A stretch of DNA of 9,313 nucleotides from Bordetella parapertussis (GCA_943324725.2 CALPMR020000104.1:1-9313); one strand, 5' to 3'. Positions 1-6,839 are shown, numbered from the stretch's first letter. Translations and numbers: made by a program. The notes: generated by a model not told the origin, from the sequence alone.

Positions 1-1254
1 ACCCACCTCGGCGGCGATGACTTCGACAAGGTGATCGTCGATTACCTGGCCGCCACCTTCAAGAGCAACGAAGGCATCGATCTGCGCCAGGACAAGCAGG
101 CCCTGCAGCGCCTCACCGAGGCAGCTGAAAAGGCCAAGATCGAACTCTCCAGCGCCACCCAGAGTGAGATCAACCTGCCCTTCATCACGGCGACGCCGGA
201 AGGGCCCAAGCACCTCGATCTCACCCTCACCCGCGCCAAGTTCGAGGAGCTGGCCAGCAAGCTGATTGATCGCTGCCGCGTGCCGGTGGAGCAGGCCCTC
301 AAGGACGCCAAGCTCTCCACCAGCGAACTCGACGAGATCGTGATGGTGGGTGGCTCCACCCGCATCCCGGCCGTGCTGGAGCTGGTCAAGCGGGTCACCG
401 GCAAGGATCCCAACCAGACCGTCAACCCCGATGAAGTGGTGGCTGTTGGTGCCGCCATCCAGGGCGGTGTGCTGGCCGGAGAGGTCAAGGACATCCTGCT
501 GCTCGATGTCACGCCCCTGTCCCTCGGGGTGGAAACCCTCGGCGGCGTGATGACCAAGATGATCACCCGCAACACCACGATCCCCACCAAGAAGTCCGAG
601 GTGTATTCCACCGCGGTGGATGGCCAGACCAACGTGGAGATTCACGTGCTCCAGGGTGAGCGCGAGATGGCCAGCGATAACAAATCCCTGGGCACCTTCC
701 GCCTCGATGGCATCCCGCCGTCCCCCCGCGGTGTGCCCCAGATCGAGGTCATCTTCGACATCGACGCCAACGGCATCCTCAGCGTCACCGCCAAGGACAA
801 GGGCAGCGGCAAGGAGCAGAGCATCTCGATCACCGGCGCCTCCACCCTCAGCGACAACGAAGTCGACAAGATGGTGCGTGATGCCGAAGCCAATGCTTCC
901 GCCGATAAGGAGAAGCGCGAGAAGATCGACCTGAAGAACCAGGCCGAGACCCTCGTCTACCAGGCGGAGAAGCAGCTCGGTGAGCTGGGCGACAAGGTGG
1001 GCGCCGAAGACAAGGCCAAGGTGGAAAGCTCCTCCGCCAAGCTCAAGCAGGCGATCGAAAGCGAAGACTTCGACACGATCAAGTCTGAGCTTGAAACGCT
1101 GCAACAGGCTCTCTATGCCGCCGGTGCCGCTGTCTATCAGAACGCCGCCGCCGCCGATGGCGCCGCCGCTCCCGGTGGCAATGGCTCTTCCGCCGGTTCC
1201 GCCAACGCCAATGCCGACGACGTCATCGACGCCGAGTTCAGCGAGAGCAAGTGA
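1..1254 (+). CDS. dnaK: Hsp70 chaperone DnaK (DnaK2-type), 5' end missing
   Basis: This is the C-terminal 417 codons of an Hsp70 chaperone, the ATP-driven cytoplasmic folding machine that works with DnaJ and GrpE. The frame is open from base 1 and begins inside the conserved [10 protein letters not shown] segment, so the GTG at 31 is internal and not a start. About 220 N-terminal residues lie outside the window, judging from the family's usual length of about 635. In fragment numbering, the nucleotide-binding domain continues through GGSTR (117-121). The interdomain linker DILLLD starts near 164, the substrate-binding beta domain follows ([11 protein letters not shown] onward), then the helical lid and a low-complexity Ala/Gly/Ser/Asn stretch. 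The end, [12 protein letters not shown], is the canonical C-terminal tail, and among cyanobacterial paralogues it fits DnaK2 rather than DnaK1 or DnaK3. That paralogue choice is from memory of the tails. An intrinsic terminator follows the stop after about 30 bases. Confidence 0.97.
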   Translation, partial: THLGGDDFDKVIVDYLAATFKSNEGIDLRQDKQALQRLTEAAEKAKIELSSATQSEINLPFITATPEGPKHLDLTLTRAKFEELASKLIDRCRVPVEQALKDAKLSTSELDEIVMVGGSTRIPAVLELVKRVTGKDPNQTVNPDEVVAVGAAIQGGVLAGEVKDILLLDVTPLSLGVETLGGVMTKMITRNTTIPTKKSEVYSTAVDGQTNVEIHVLQGEREMASDNKSLGTFRLDGIPPSPRGVPQIEVIFDIDANGILSVTAKDKGSGKEQSISITGASTLSDNEVDKMVRDAEANASADKEKREKIDLKNQAETLVYQAEKQLGELGDKVGAEDKAKVESSSAKLKQAIESEDFDTIKSELETLQQALYAAGAAVYQNAAAADGAAAPGGNGSSAGSANANADDVIDAEFSESK

Positions 1255-1283
1255 TGCTCGCTCGGGGCCGCCTTGGCGGCTCC

Positions 1284-1310
1284 AAGCCCCCCCCATCGGG
1301 GGGCTTTTTT
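1284..1310 (+). terminator. Intrinsic terminator of dnaK
   Basis: AAGCCCCCC (1284-1292) and GGGGGGCTT (1298-1306) are perfectly complementary over 9 bp with a 5-base loop. The right arm runs into six T residues (1305-1310). It lies about 30 bases after the dnaK stop, as expected for a Rho-independent terminator. A smaller GC hairpin (about 1267-1280) lies just upstream. On the - strand the hairpin is not followed by a T run, so it is unlikely to serve the facing pstS gene. Confidence 0.9.
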
Positions 1311-1336
1311 GTGGCCAGAAATGCCTTCTTTCTCCA

Positions 1337-1362
1337 GGGTCCAACCATCCTTCTCTGGACCC
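1337..1362. repeat. Inverted repeat in the dnaK-pstS convergent spacer
   Basis: GGGTCCA (1337-1343) and TGGACCC (1356-1362) form a perfect 7-bp inverted repeat with a 12-base loop. It lies beyond the dnaK terminator and 125 bases past the pstS stop, so it could stabilise or end the pstS transcript. Neither side has a clear T run, so a terminator call is not justified. The rest of the 1311-1487 spacer shows nothing else convincing apart from the small ORF listed separately. Confidence 0.3.
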
Positions 1363-1386
1363 ATGCCCGGACAGGCCGCCTGATCA

Positions 1387-1554
1387 ATGGACCCCAATCA
1401 TCTCGAGATCGGGGTGCACATCGGACAGACCTTTCGCACGATGCAGGCGATGTGGGCGGTGCAGAATCTCGCTGTCGGTTGTCCCTTTCAGGATTTGAGA
1501 TTGGCCAAGGCTCGCCGCGACTGCTCCAGCACCGCGGCCGGCAGACTCACATAG
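1387..1554 (+). CDS. Possible small ORF, 55 codons, unrecognised
   Basis: An ATG at 1387 opens a 55-codon frame that starts MDPNHLEIGVHIGQTF and closes with TAG at 1552-1554. I do not recognise it. The first 34 codons lie in the otherwise unexplained spacer between dnaK and pstS, and the remainder runs antisense through the last part of pstS. No Shine-Dalgarno sequence or promoter is visible, there is no signal peptide or membrane segment, and the part inside pstS is probably read through by chance. It could be a genuine small protein, a remnant of an older gene, or a random open frame in GC-rich DNA, and the last is the most likely. Confidence 0.15.
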   Translation: MDPNHLEIGVHIGQTFRTMQAMWAVQNLAVGCPFQDLRLAKARRDCSSTAAGRLT

Positions 1555-2465
1555 CCGAGGCTGGCGGCCTTGGCCTGGGCGCTGTCGGAGAGCGTGTAGC
1601 CGAAGATCTTCTGCAGCACCGGCAACTTGGCGCCGTTCCCCTCCTTGTAAAGCAGGATCCAGGAGAAGGTCACGATCGGGTAGCCCGCCCTCGGGTTGGG
1701 GTTGCTGCCGGTGAGATCGGCGCCGAGCTCGATCGAGGCCAGGGCCTCGGCCGCATTTGCGGTGCTGGGCTTGCCCGTGGCCCCGGAGGCATTGCTGAGG
1801 CTGGCGGCCTGCAGACCCCCTTTGACATAGGCCATCTCCATATAGCCGATTGAGCCATCCATCTGGCTGAGCTGGGCGGCCACGCCTTCATTGCCTTTGG
1901 CTCCCACCCCGCTGGGCCAGGTGACGGCCTTGCCCTGGCCCGGACCTGCCTGCCAGCTGGGGCTGATCGCCGCCAGGTGGGCCGTGAAGTTGGCGGTGGT
2001 GCCGGAGCCGTCCGAGCGGAACACCACCTTGATCGGCTTGGCGGCGCAGCCCAGTTGCTTGAAGTCGCTGATCGTGCCGAGGAAGATCTCGGCCAGTTGG
2101 CCCTGGCTGAGTTTGAGCTCGCAGCCCTTGTTGTTGTATGCCACGGCAATGGCACCGGCTGTCATCGGCAGCTGGACCACCCCCCTGGGCAGCTTGGCGA
2201 TTTCGGCGGCTTTCATCGGCACATCGCTGGCCGCGAAGTCGACGGTGCCGGCGATGAATTGGCGCACTCCCGCCCCTGATCCCACCGGCTGGTAGTTGAC
2301 CCGGGTTCCCTGGCTGGCCATGTCCTGAAACCAGCGCTGGTAGATGGCGGCCGGGAAGGAGGCTCCCGCTCCGCTCAGGCCGGGGGTGTTGCAGCCGGCC
2401 AGGCCAAGGCTGGCGGCGCTGAACACCAGGGCATGCGTGAGTCTGCGGTGGGCGGGCGCAGCCAT
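1488..2465 (-). CDS. pstS: Phosphate ABC transporter substrate-binding lipoprotein PstS
   Basis: This 325-residue protein captures inorganic phosphate in the periplasm for the PstCAB transporter. The N-terminus (residues 1-25) is a lipoprotein signal: a basic stretch, a hydrophobic core and lipobox L22-A-G-C25, so the mature protein should be lipid-anchored at Cys25. The phosphate-ligand motifs known from E. coli PstS are all present: GAGASFP (32-38), GSGAG (62-66, Ser63), FAASD (77-81, Asp81) and RSDGSGTT (150-157, with Arg150, Ser154, Gly155 and Thr156). The ATG at 2465 is the furthest upstream start possible, because an in-frame TGA (2474-2472) lies three codons before it. No Shine-Dalgarno sequence is visible. 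The gene stands alone: no pstC, pstA, pstB or phoU is in the window. I could not find a cyanobacterial Pho box (CTTAACCT-type repeats) upstream. A 12-bp perfect palindrome sits 15-26 bases before the start. Picocyanobacteria often carry several pstS copies, and this may be one of the dispersed ones. Confidence 0.93.
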   Translation of the reverse strand: MAAPAHRRLTHALVFSAASLGLAGCNTPGLSGAGASFPAAIYQRWFQDMASQGTRVNYQPVGSGAGVRQFIAGTVDFAASDVPMKAAEIAKLPRGVVQLPMTAGAIAVAYNNKGCELKLSQGQLAEIFLGTISDFKQLGCAAKPIKVVFRSDGSGTTANFTAHLAAISPSWQAGPGQGKAVTWPSGVGAKGNEGVAAQLSQMDGSIGYMEMAYVKGGLQAASLSNASGATGKPSTANAAEALASIELGADLTGSNPNPRAGYPIVTFSWILLYKEGNGAKLPVLQKIFGYTLSDSAQAKAASLGYVSLPAAVLEQSRRALANLKS

Positions 2466-2479
2466 GGAGGATCAGGCGA

Positions 2480-2491
2480 GTCCAGCTGGAC
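2480..2491. repeat. 12-bp perfect palindrome upstream of pstS
   Basis: GTCCAGCTGGAC is perfectly self-complementary over 12 bases and lies 15-26 bases before the pstS start codon, in the likely leader or promoter. It could be an operator for a dimeric regulator or part of an mRNA hairpin. A 12-base palindrome is expected about twice by chance in a window this size, so only its position makes it notable. Confidence 0.35.
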
Positions 2492-2500
2492 CTTAGGAGT

Positions 2501-2642
2501 CTGTTGAAAACAGCGGCCCCAAAGGCCATCGGCTGGCCTCGCTGGTTCCATCAACCCCTGCCTTGCTGGGTTGGCCGGACAGCCGCCAAGGCCGCTCGGC
2601 TCCGCTGAGGCGTTGTTCAGCAGGCACCTTGGCTGTCCGGCC
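2501..2642. repeat. Cluster of inverted repeats between thiO and pstS
   Basis: This stretch holds a chain of potential hairpins. CTGTT/AACAG (2501-2505 and 2509-2513) encloses a 3-base loop. GGCC/GGCC lies at 2515-2518 and 2524-2527. GGCCA/TGGCC lies at 2524-2528 and 2534-2538. CAACCC/GGGTTG lies at 2552-2557 and 2568-2573. The largest pairs GGCCGGACAGCC (2573-2584) with GGCTGTCCGGCC (2631-2642), 12 bp perfect, and continues 4 bp further (AAGG 2588-2591 with CCTT 2627-2630) across a 3-base bulge. Inside its loop is a further 6-bp stem with one G-T pair (2595-2600 and 2604-2609). The right arm codes for the last residues of thiO and the stop lies in the loop. No long T run follows on the - strand, so this is not a standard terminator. 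A structured mRNA processing site or a relic of a small mobile element are alternatives. Confidence 0.5.
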
Positions 2643-3765
2643 GGCCGGCTTCAATCTGCGCCAGCACCCAGGCGGCCGTTGCCGGCGCCAGCAGCACCCC
2701 ATTGCGGTAGTGGCCGCTGGCCAGCAGCACGCCGGCGGCGATCGCCTCCAGCACTGGCGCCGCCCTTCCGACCGGCCTGGTTCTGAGCCCCTGCCAGTGG
2801 CGCCGTTCCTGGGCCTGCTGCAGCCAGGCTGGTGCGGTGCCGTTGAGGTTGCGCAGAGCCGAGCGGGCGGCGGCATCGGCGGCCTGGCCCGGCTCGAGCG
2901 TGGCTCCGAGCCAGAAGCGATCGCCGCCCGCCTGATCGGGCCTGGGGATCAGGTTGGCGCCCTGCCAGTTGATGACGCCCGGCCAGTTCCAGGCCGGGCT
3001 GCCGGCTGCCCCCGCGTCGCGCCGCTCCAGCTCCAGGGCCTGGCCCAGCACCGGTTCCATCGCCAGCTCGTGACCCAGGCTGGCCAGCAGCTGCTCCAGG
3101 CCGAGCCCCCCGGCCAGCACCACCCAGTCGGCCTCGCCCTGGCCGCCGCCCTCCAGCAGCACCCGCCAGCGGCTGCCCACAGACTCGAGAGCCACGGCCC
3201 TGTCGCTCAGGGGTGTGATCCCCAGCCGGGCGCTGTCCAAGGCCATGGCCGTGAGGGCCTCGCCCGGATCGATCTGGCCGTCGTCCGGACTGTGCAGGCC
3301 GCCCAGGGCGCCGCTCGGCAGCTCCGGGCTGAGGGCCTCGAGGCGGGATTGATCCCAGAGCTCCAGGCCCAGCGATTGGCGGCGTGGATCGGCGCTCAGC
3401 AGCCGCTGCCGTTCCAGGTCGGCGGCGCTGGCGGCCAGCAGCAACAGCCCCTGGCGCCAGGGGATGGGCAGGCCGCGACGGGCCAGCTCCTGGCGCCATT
3501 CGCCCCAGAGTTCCAGGCTCTGCTGGCGCAGCCGCCAGCTGCGGCCGCTGCTGCGATGGAACACCCTGGCCATCAACACCCCCAGCGCCGCCTGGCTGCC
3601 ATTGGGGTATCCCGGGCGGCTGCCGGCGTCGATCAGCTGGACGTCATGGCCCCGAAGGCCCAGACGCCAGGCACAGGACAGGCCCACCAAGCCGGCGCCG
3701 ACGACGATGACGCGGCTGGGGCGGCGGGCGATGCTGTCGTTGGCCGAGGCGGGCTCAGCCAGCAC
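2617..3765 (-). CDS. thiO: FAD-dependent glycine oxidase-like protein (ThiO family)
   Basis: This 382-residue flavoprotein belongs to the D-amino-acid oxidase/glycine oxidase fold. Family members oxidise glycine or related amines, giving the imine used for the thiamin thiazole ring, or glyoxylate plus ammonia, and H2O2. The FAD-binding Rossmann motif is at residues 19-46: VIVVGAGLVGLS with Gly23, Gly25 and Gly28, ending at Asp46 for the ribose. The DDGQIDPGEAL segment (161-171) and the C-terminal GHYRNGVLLAP (351-361) are typical of ThiO. The GLRTRPVGRAAPVLE stretch (327-341) is somewhat divergent from the usual GLRP-type motif. The start is a GTG at 3765, only 7 bases after the psbQ stop, so the two are probably cotranscribed and perhaps translationally coupled. 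No Shine-Dalgarno sequence is obvious. It is not fused to ThiG, unlike some cyanobacterial ThiO proteins, and no other thiamin gene is in the window. The exact substrate is therefore inferred, and another amine oxidase of the same fold is possible. Confidence 0.84.
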   Translation of the reverse strand: MLAEPASANDSIARRPSRVIVVGAGLVGLSCAWRLGLRGHDVQLIDAGSRPGYPNGSQAALGVLMARVFHRSSGRSWRLRQQSLELWGEWRQELARRGLPIPWRQGLLLLAASAADLERQRLLSADPRRQSLGLELWDQSRLEALSPELPSGALGGLHSPDDGQIDPGEALTAMALDSARLGITPLSDRAVALESVGSRWRVLLEGGGQGEADWVVLAGGLGLEQLLASLGHELAMEPVLGQALELERRDAGAAGSPAWNWPGVINWQGANLIPRPDQAGGDRFWLGATLEPGQAADAAARSALRNLNGTAPAWLQQAQERRHWQGLRTRPVGRAAPVLEAIAAGVLLASGHYRNGVLLAPATAAWVLAQIEAGRPDSQGAC

Positions 3766-3772
3766 GGGCTGC

Positions 3773-4279
3773 TCAGACCTGTTTGAGATCGATTTTCACC
3801 TGTTCGGGCAGCACCTGGGCATAGAGGCCAAAGCCGCTGGCCACCTTGATATACGACTTGCGCATCAACTCAGCATCCTGGAGGCGGGCGGCCTCATCGA
3901 GCTGGGCCAGGGCGGTTTTGAGCTTGTTGGCGCGGGCTTCGGCTTCGGCTTGGTCAGCCGGGAGCAGCAGCCGATTGATGTAGAGCATCTCGCGGCTCAC
4001 TTCCTGCATCGGCCCGTGGATGAGATTGCGGGTGAAGACCCAGTTGCGATCTTTGACCAGGGTGGCCAGTTCGGGCAGGCGATCGCGGGCCGCCAGGAAG
4101 CCCTCTGCCTGGCGCTCGATCGCGGCCAGGTTCTCGGGGCTGATCGTGGCGGCGGCCTTGGCCTGGCCGTCGCAGGCCACCAGGGACATGCTCAGCACCA
4201 CGGCCAGGACGAGCATCAGCAGCGACCTGAGGCTCCGGACCAGGCTGTTGGCGGCGGGACCGTTGGCGGCGGCAGGCAT
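3773..4279 (-). CDS. psbQ: Photosystem II lipoprotein PsbQ (cyanobacterial)
   Basis: This 168-residue protein matches cyanobacterial PsbQ, the lumenal extrinsic subunit that stabilises the oxygen-evolving side of photosystem II. The N-terminus has basic residues (Arg15, Arg18), a hydrophobic core (about 20-34) and lipobox L33-V-A-C36, so it should be exported and lipid-anchored at Cys36 on the lumen face of the thylakoid. The mature part is almost entirely helical in character with many Ala, Leu, Glu and Lys, consistent with the four-helix bundle. Conserved-looking segments include DRNWVFTRNLIHGPMQEVSR and a C-terminal YIKVASGFGLYAQVLPE. I chose the ATG at 4279. The frame stays open upstream to a TTG at 4441, but that extension crosses a likely promoter and overlaps purU. 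It is followed after 7 bases by the thiO-like gene on the same strand, a probable operon. Family assignment rests on recalled motifs and the lipobox, since PsbQ is poorly conserved in sequence. Confidence 0.86.
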   Translation of the reverse strand: MPAAANGPAANSLVRSLRSLLMLVLAVVLSMSLVACDGQAKAAATISPENLAAIERQAEGFLAARDRLPELATLVKDRNWVFTRNLIHGPMQEVSREMLYINRLLLPADQAEAEARANKLKTALAQLDEAARLQDAELMRKSYIKVASGFGLYAQVLPEQVKIDLKQV

Positions 4280-4306
4280 GGGGCAGGCGATCGAGTCGGT
4301 TTTGTG

Positions 4307-4332
4307 ATTGTACCGAGGGTCGTGGGTTTCAA
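4307..4332 (-). promoter_or_regulatory. Candidate psbQ promoter
   Basis: On the - strand TACAAT (4312-4307) differs by one base from the -10 consensus and lies 27 bases before the psbQ ATG. TTGAAA (4332-4327) resembles a -35 box, but the spacing is only 14 bases. Cyanobacterial promoters often lack a good -35, so the -10 is the stronger part of the call. It would give a short leader of roughly 20 bases without a Shine-Dalgarno sequence. Confidence 0.4.
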
Positions 4333-4366
4333 GGCCCGTTCTGTAGCCCCTCGCAACGCAGCCAGC

Positions 4367-4389
4367 CCGAGCCCATGGCCTGGGCTCGG
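4367..4389. repeat. 9-bp inverted repeat in the psbQ/purU divergent spacer
   Basis: CCGAGCCCA (4367-4375) and TGGGCTCGG (4381-4389) are perfectly complementary around the loop TGGCC. The repeat lies 33 bases before the purU start and about 90 bases before psbQ on the other strand. It could be an operator between divergent promoters or a hairpin in the purU leader. There is no T run after it, so it is not a usual terminator. Confidence 0.45.
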
Positions 4390-4412
4390 CGGCGGCGACA
4401 ATGCCCATGGCC
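4371..4412. repeat. Direct repeat GCCCATGGCC before purU
   Basis: GCCCATGGCC occurs at 4371-4380 and again at 4403-4412, start-to-start distance 32 bases (about three helical turns). The core CCATGG is itself a palindrome. The first copy overlaps the inverted repeat at 4367-4389 and the second ends 10 bases before the purU ATG. Spacing near whole helical turns would suit a pair of protein sites on one face, but chance in GC-rich DNA is also reasonable. Confidence 0.3.
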
Positions 4413-4422
4413 CCGAGGTCCC

Positions 4423-5277
4423 ATGCCTGCTCCAACCGCAATCCTGCAGCTGATCTGCCCAGACCGTCCCGGCCTGGTCAGCGAGCTTTCGGGCTGGGTG
4501 GCAGCCAATGGCGGCAACATCCGCCATGCCGATCACCACACCGATGCCGGCGCCGGCCTGTTTCTGAGCCGCATCGAGTGGGGCCTGGAGGGATTCGGAC
4601 TGCCGCGCGAGGCGATCGCGCCGGCCGTTGCCGCCCTGGGGGCCCGCCTGGGCGGCGACGGGCAGGTGCATTTTTCCGATCTGTTGCCCCGGGTGGCGAT
4701 CTTCGTGAGCCGCCAGAGCCATGGCCTGGTGGATCTGCTCTGGCGCACCCGCTCCGGCGAGCTGCCGATGCAGGTGCCGCTGGTGGTGTCCAACCATGCC
4801 GATCTTCAGGCGGAGGCGGAGGCCGCTGGCGCCCGCTTTGTGCACACGCCGATCAGCGCCGCCACCCGGGCGGCCGGCGAGGAGCAGCAGCTGGCCCTGT
4901 TGGCCGAGCACGGCATCGAGCTGGTGGTGCTGGCCAAATACATGCAGGTGCTGAGTGCCGATTTTCTGGCGCGCTTCAGCACCGTGATCAACATCCACCA
5001 TTCCTTTCTGCCCGCCTTCCAGGGGGCCCAGCCCTATCACCGCGCCTGGGAGCGGGGGGTGAAGCTGATCGGCGCCACCGCCCACTTCGTGACCGAGGAG
5101 CTTGATGGCGGGCCGATCATCGAGCAGGCCACCGTGCATGTGAGTCACCGCGATGAAATTGAGGACCTGATCCGCAAAGGGCGGGATACGGAGCGTCTGG
5201 CCTTGTCCCGGGCCGTGCGTCTCTATCTGAGGCGCCAGGTGATGGTCTATCGCGGTCGCACGGCAGTCTTTGCCTGA
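4423..5277 (+). CDS. purU: Formyltetrahydrofolate deformylase PurU
   Basis: This 284-residue cytoplasmic enzyme hydrolyses 10-formyltetrahydrofolate to tetrahydrofolate and formate. It balances one-carbon pools and supplies formate, in plants and cyanobacteria in connection with glycine metabolism and photorespiration. An N-terminal ACT domain (about 6-85, starting AILQLICPDRPGLVSELSGW) is the usual regulatory part. The C-terminal formyltransferase-fold domain (about 90-280) contains the catalytic set known from PurN/PurU: Asn190 and His192 in NIHHSFLPAF and Asp228 in EELDGGPIIEQ. Length matches the family (about 280-290). I chose the ATG at 4423, giving MPAPTAILQL. The in-frame ATG at 4375 would add an Arg-rich stretch encoded by the repeats of the spacer and is unlikely. 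No Shine-Dalgarno sequence is present. It is divergent from psbQ-thiO, and a glycosyltransferase follows after 41 bases. Confidence 0.95.
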   Translation: MPAPTAILQLICPDRPGLVSELSGWVAANGGNIRHADHHTDAGAGLFLSRIEWGLEGFGLPREAIAPAVAALGARLGGDGQVHFSDLLPRVAIFVSRQSHGLVDLLWRTRSGELPMQVPLVVSNHADLQAEAEAAGARFVHTPISAATRAAGEEQQLALLAEHGIELVVLAKYMQVLSADFLARFSTVINIHHSFLPAFQGAQPYHRAWERGVKLIGATAHFVTEELDGGPIIEQATVHVSHRDEIEDLIRKGRDTERLALSRAVRLYLRRQVMVYRGRTAVFA

Positions 5278-5318
5278 GTGGGCCCGAGCTCGTGATCTTT
5301 TCGAGTGGATTAACTTAG

Positions 5319-6839
5319 ATGCCTTTATTGCTGATTCTGCTTGCCTTCCTGCTGATTGCCGCACGCTATGCCTCGGCGATCGAGCTCTGGGGTGATGAGG
5401 CTTTTTCGTTGTTATGTGCCGGCAGAGACTGGCATCAGATGTTCCAATCCTGTGATGCGCACTTTCCGACCTACTACGACCTGCAGTTGAGGCCAATGCT
5501 GTGGGCCCTGTCCTCGCCGCTGTCGGCAGCAAAGTCCGATCTGGCTTTGCGCATGCTCCATGTGCCCGTCTTTGCGATTGGCCTTGGTTTCTGTTGGCTG
5601 ATTGGTCGTGAGCAGTTGCGAAATCGAGGCTTGCTCATTGGCTTGATGGTTTCAATAATTTTACTGCCAAATTATATTTTTTATGCGGTCAATATTCGCA
5701 TGTACGCTCTTTTGTTTTCGTGCTCAATGGCTTTTGCCTGGGCTTGCTTTCGCCTGCTCGTGCCAGGTCGTGTGCCGTTGAAAAGCAAGGTTTTATACGC
5801 GCTGACGGGTTTGTCCGTAAGCCTGGTTGACTACCCTGGGCTGTTTTTGTTTGTGATTACTACGTTATTTTTGCTGGTTATTCATGTCTTGGCTGGCTTG
5901 CCTAGGCGGGGCCGACTTGCCCTCTCTTGCTTTGCTGTGTCTTTGCTTGTTGCTAGTGGGGTATTTTTAAGAGACCAGTTGCAGGGGGTGATGCAGTGGC
6001 CAGGCTTTGCTTCGATGGCGCTTGTGGATGGCGATCTGAAGTCCCTGTTGAAATTTGTTTTTTTCGCCATCAGACCTTTTCTTGATCTGATATATCCGCC
6101 GGCTTCTCCCCTGTTCTTGAATGTCTTGCTTTGGCTCTTGATTGGCCTGGCGCTGGTTTGGTCGCTCACTTCCCTGATCAGGCAAGGGGGCAAAACAAAT
6201 TATCTGATCGTGTTTTTTTCTACCTATTGGCTGATTCTCAGTCCCGTTGGCCTGGCTTTTACTCGGGTCGCATTGCCGGCACAATTTTTTGCGATGTTAT
6301 CGATCGTTCTGGCTGTTGAGAAATCTTTATCGCTTCGACGCAGCTGGATTGCCTTTGGCTTGACGCTTGGCTTGTTGTCGATCGGAGCGTTTAATCTTTG
6401 GGAGGCAGTATTTCCGACGTTGCGACTCTATTCGCGCATCCCATATCAACAGATTGCCCACGATGCTCTGGCCAGTGCCAGGCAGGGCAAGATTGATCTT
6501 ATTGTGATCTCAAGGCACACATTGAACGCCTTGTCCGTCGACCGCTATTTGCGCCCTGCAGCCGATTCCGAAATCGAGGTCATGCTGGCTGATCCCAGGC
6601 CAAAATGCGGCTCTTTCCCTGGCAAACGGTTCGTCTATGTTCAATTGATGCCTGAGGATGGTGAAGCCAGTGATCCGGTTGAGGCATGCAAAGATATCAG
6701 GAAAGTCGAGATTCAGAACATAAAAAACTACGTCGCCTTCGAGAGCCTTGGCTATAATCGTCTTTGGATTGGCAGCCTGGCGGACAAGGCTGGGAGTTCA
6801 TCTTTCGCCGCGCGTTTGTTGAATGTTGACATCCAATGA
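5319..6839 (+). CDS. GT-C fold membrane glycosyltransferase (PMT/ArnT-like)
   Basis: This 506-residue polytopic membrane protein resembles the GT-C glycosyltransferases of the PMT/ArnT (GT39/GT83-like) group, which move sugars from polyprenyl-phosphate donors onto lipids, glycans or proteins on the outer face of the plasma membrane. The first membrane helix starts at the initiator Met. It is followed by the signature acidic loop ELWGDEAFS (22-30, Asp26-Glu27), a HFPTYY segment (48-53) and NIRMYALLF (125-133), the Arg-Met-Tyr motif of the family. Several hydrophobic helices lie between about 85 and 355, with Arg316 in TRVALP near the last. A soluble C-terminal domain (about 370-506) should face the periplasm and has two cysteines (430, 457) that might pair. 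An in-frame TAG lies directly before the ATG, which fixes the earliest start. The N-terminal tail is unusually short. Base composition is far more AT-rich than in neighbours: I hand-counted 18 G+C in bases 5641-5700 against 42 in 7741-7800. This suggests acquisition. The sugar and acceptor are unknown. Confidence 0.8.
   Translation: MPLLLILLAFLLIAARYASAIELWGDEAFSLLCAGRDWHQMFQSCDAHFPTYYDLQLRPMLWALSSPLSAAKSDLALRMLHVPVFAIGLGFCWLIGREQLRNRGLLIGLMVSIILLPNYIFYAVNIRMYALLFSCSMAFAWACFRLLVPGRVPLKSKVLYALTGLSVSLVDYPGLFLFVITTLFLLVIHVLAGLPRRGRLALSCFAVSLLVASGVFLRDQLQGVMQWPGFASMALVDGDLKSLLKFVFFAIRPFLDLIYPPASPLFLNVLLWLLIGLALVWSLTSLIRQGGKTNYLIVFFSTYWLILSPVGLAFTRVALPAQFFAMLSIVLAVEKSLSLRRSWIAFGLTLGLLSIGAFNLWEAVFPTLRLYSRIPYQQIAHDALASARQGKIDLIVISRHTLNALSVDRYLRPAADSEIEVMLADPRPKCGSFPGKRFVYVQLMPEDGEASDPVEACKDIRKVEIQNIKNYVAFESLGYNRLWIGSLADKAGSSSFAARLLNVDIQ

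Noticed and set aside
2563..3786. Long + strand open frame opposite thiO (407 codons)
   Set aside because: It has no motifs and a Gln/Ala/Pro-rich composition. The - strand frame has the Rossmann and ThiO signatures.
4280..4441. N-terminal extension of psbQ to a TTG at 4441
   Set aside because: It would place 54 residues before a complete lipoprotein signal, cross the likely -10 box and overlap purU.
4216..5532. Long open frame on the - strand opposite purU (438 codons)
   Set aside because: It is Pro/Gln/His-rich without any recognisable motif, covers purU with its intact catalytic residues, and overlaps the psbQ start region. It is a typical antisense shadow in GC-rich DNA.
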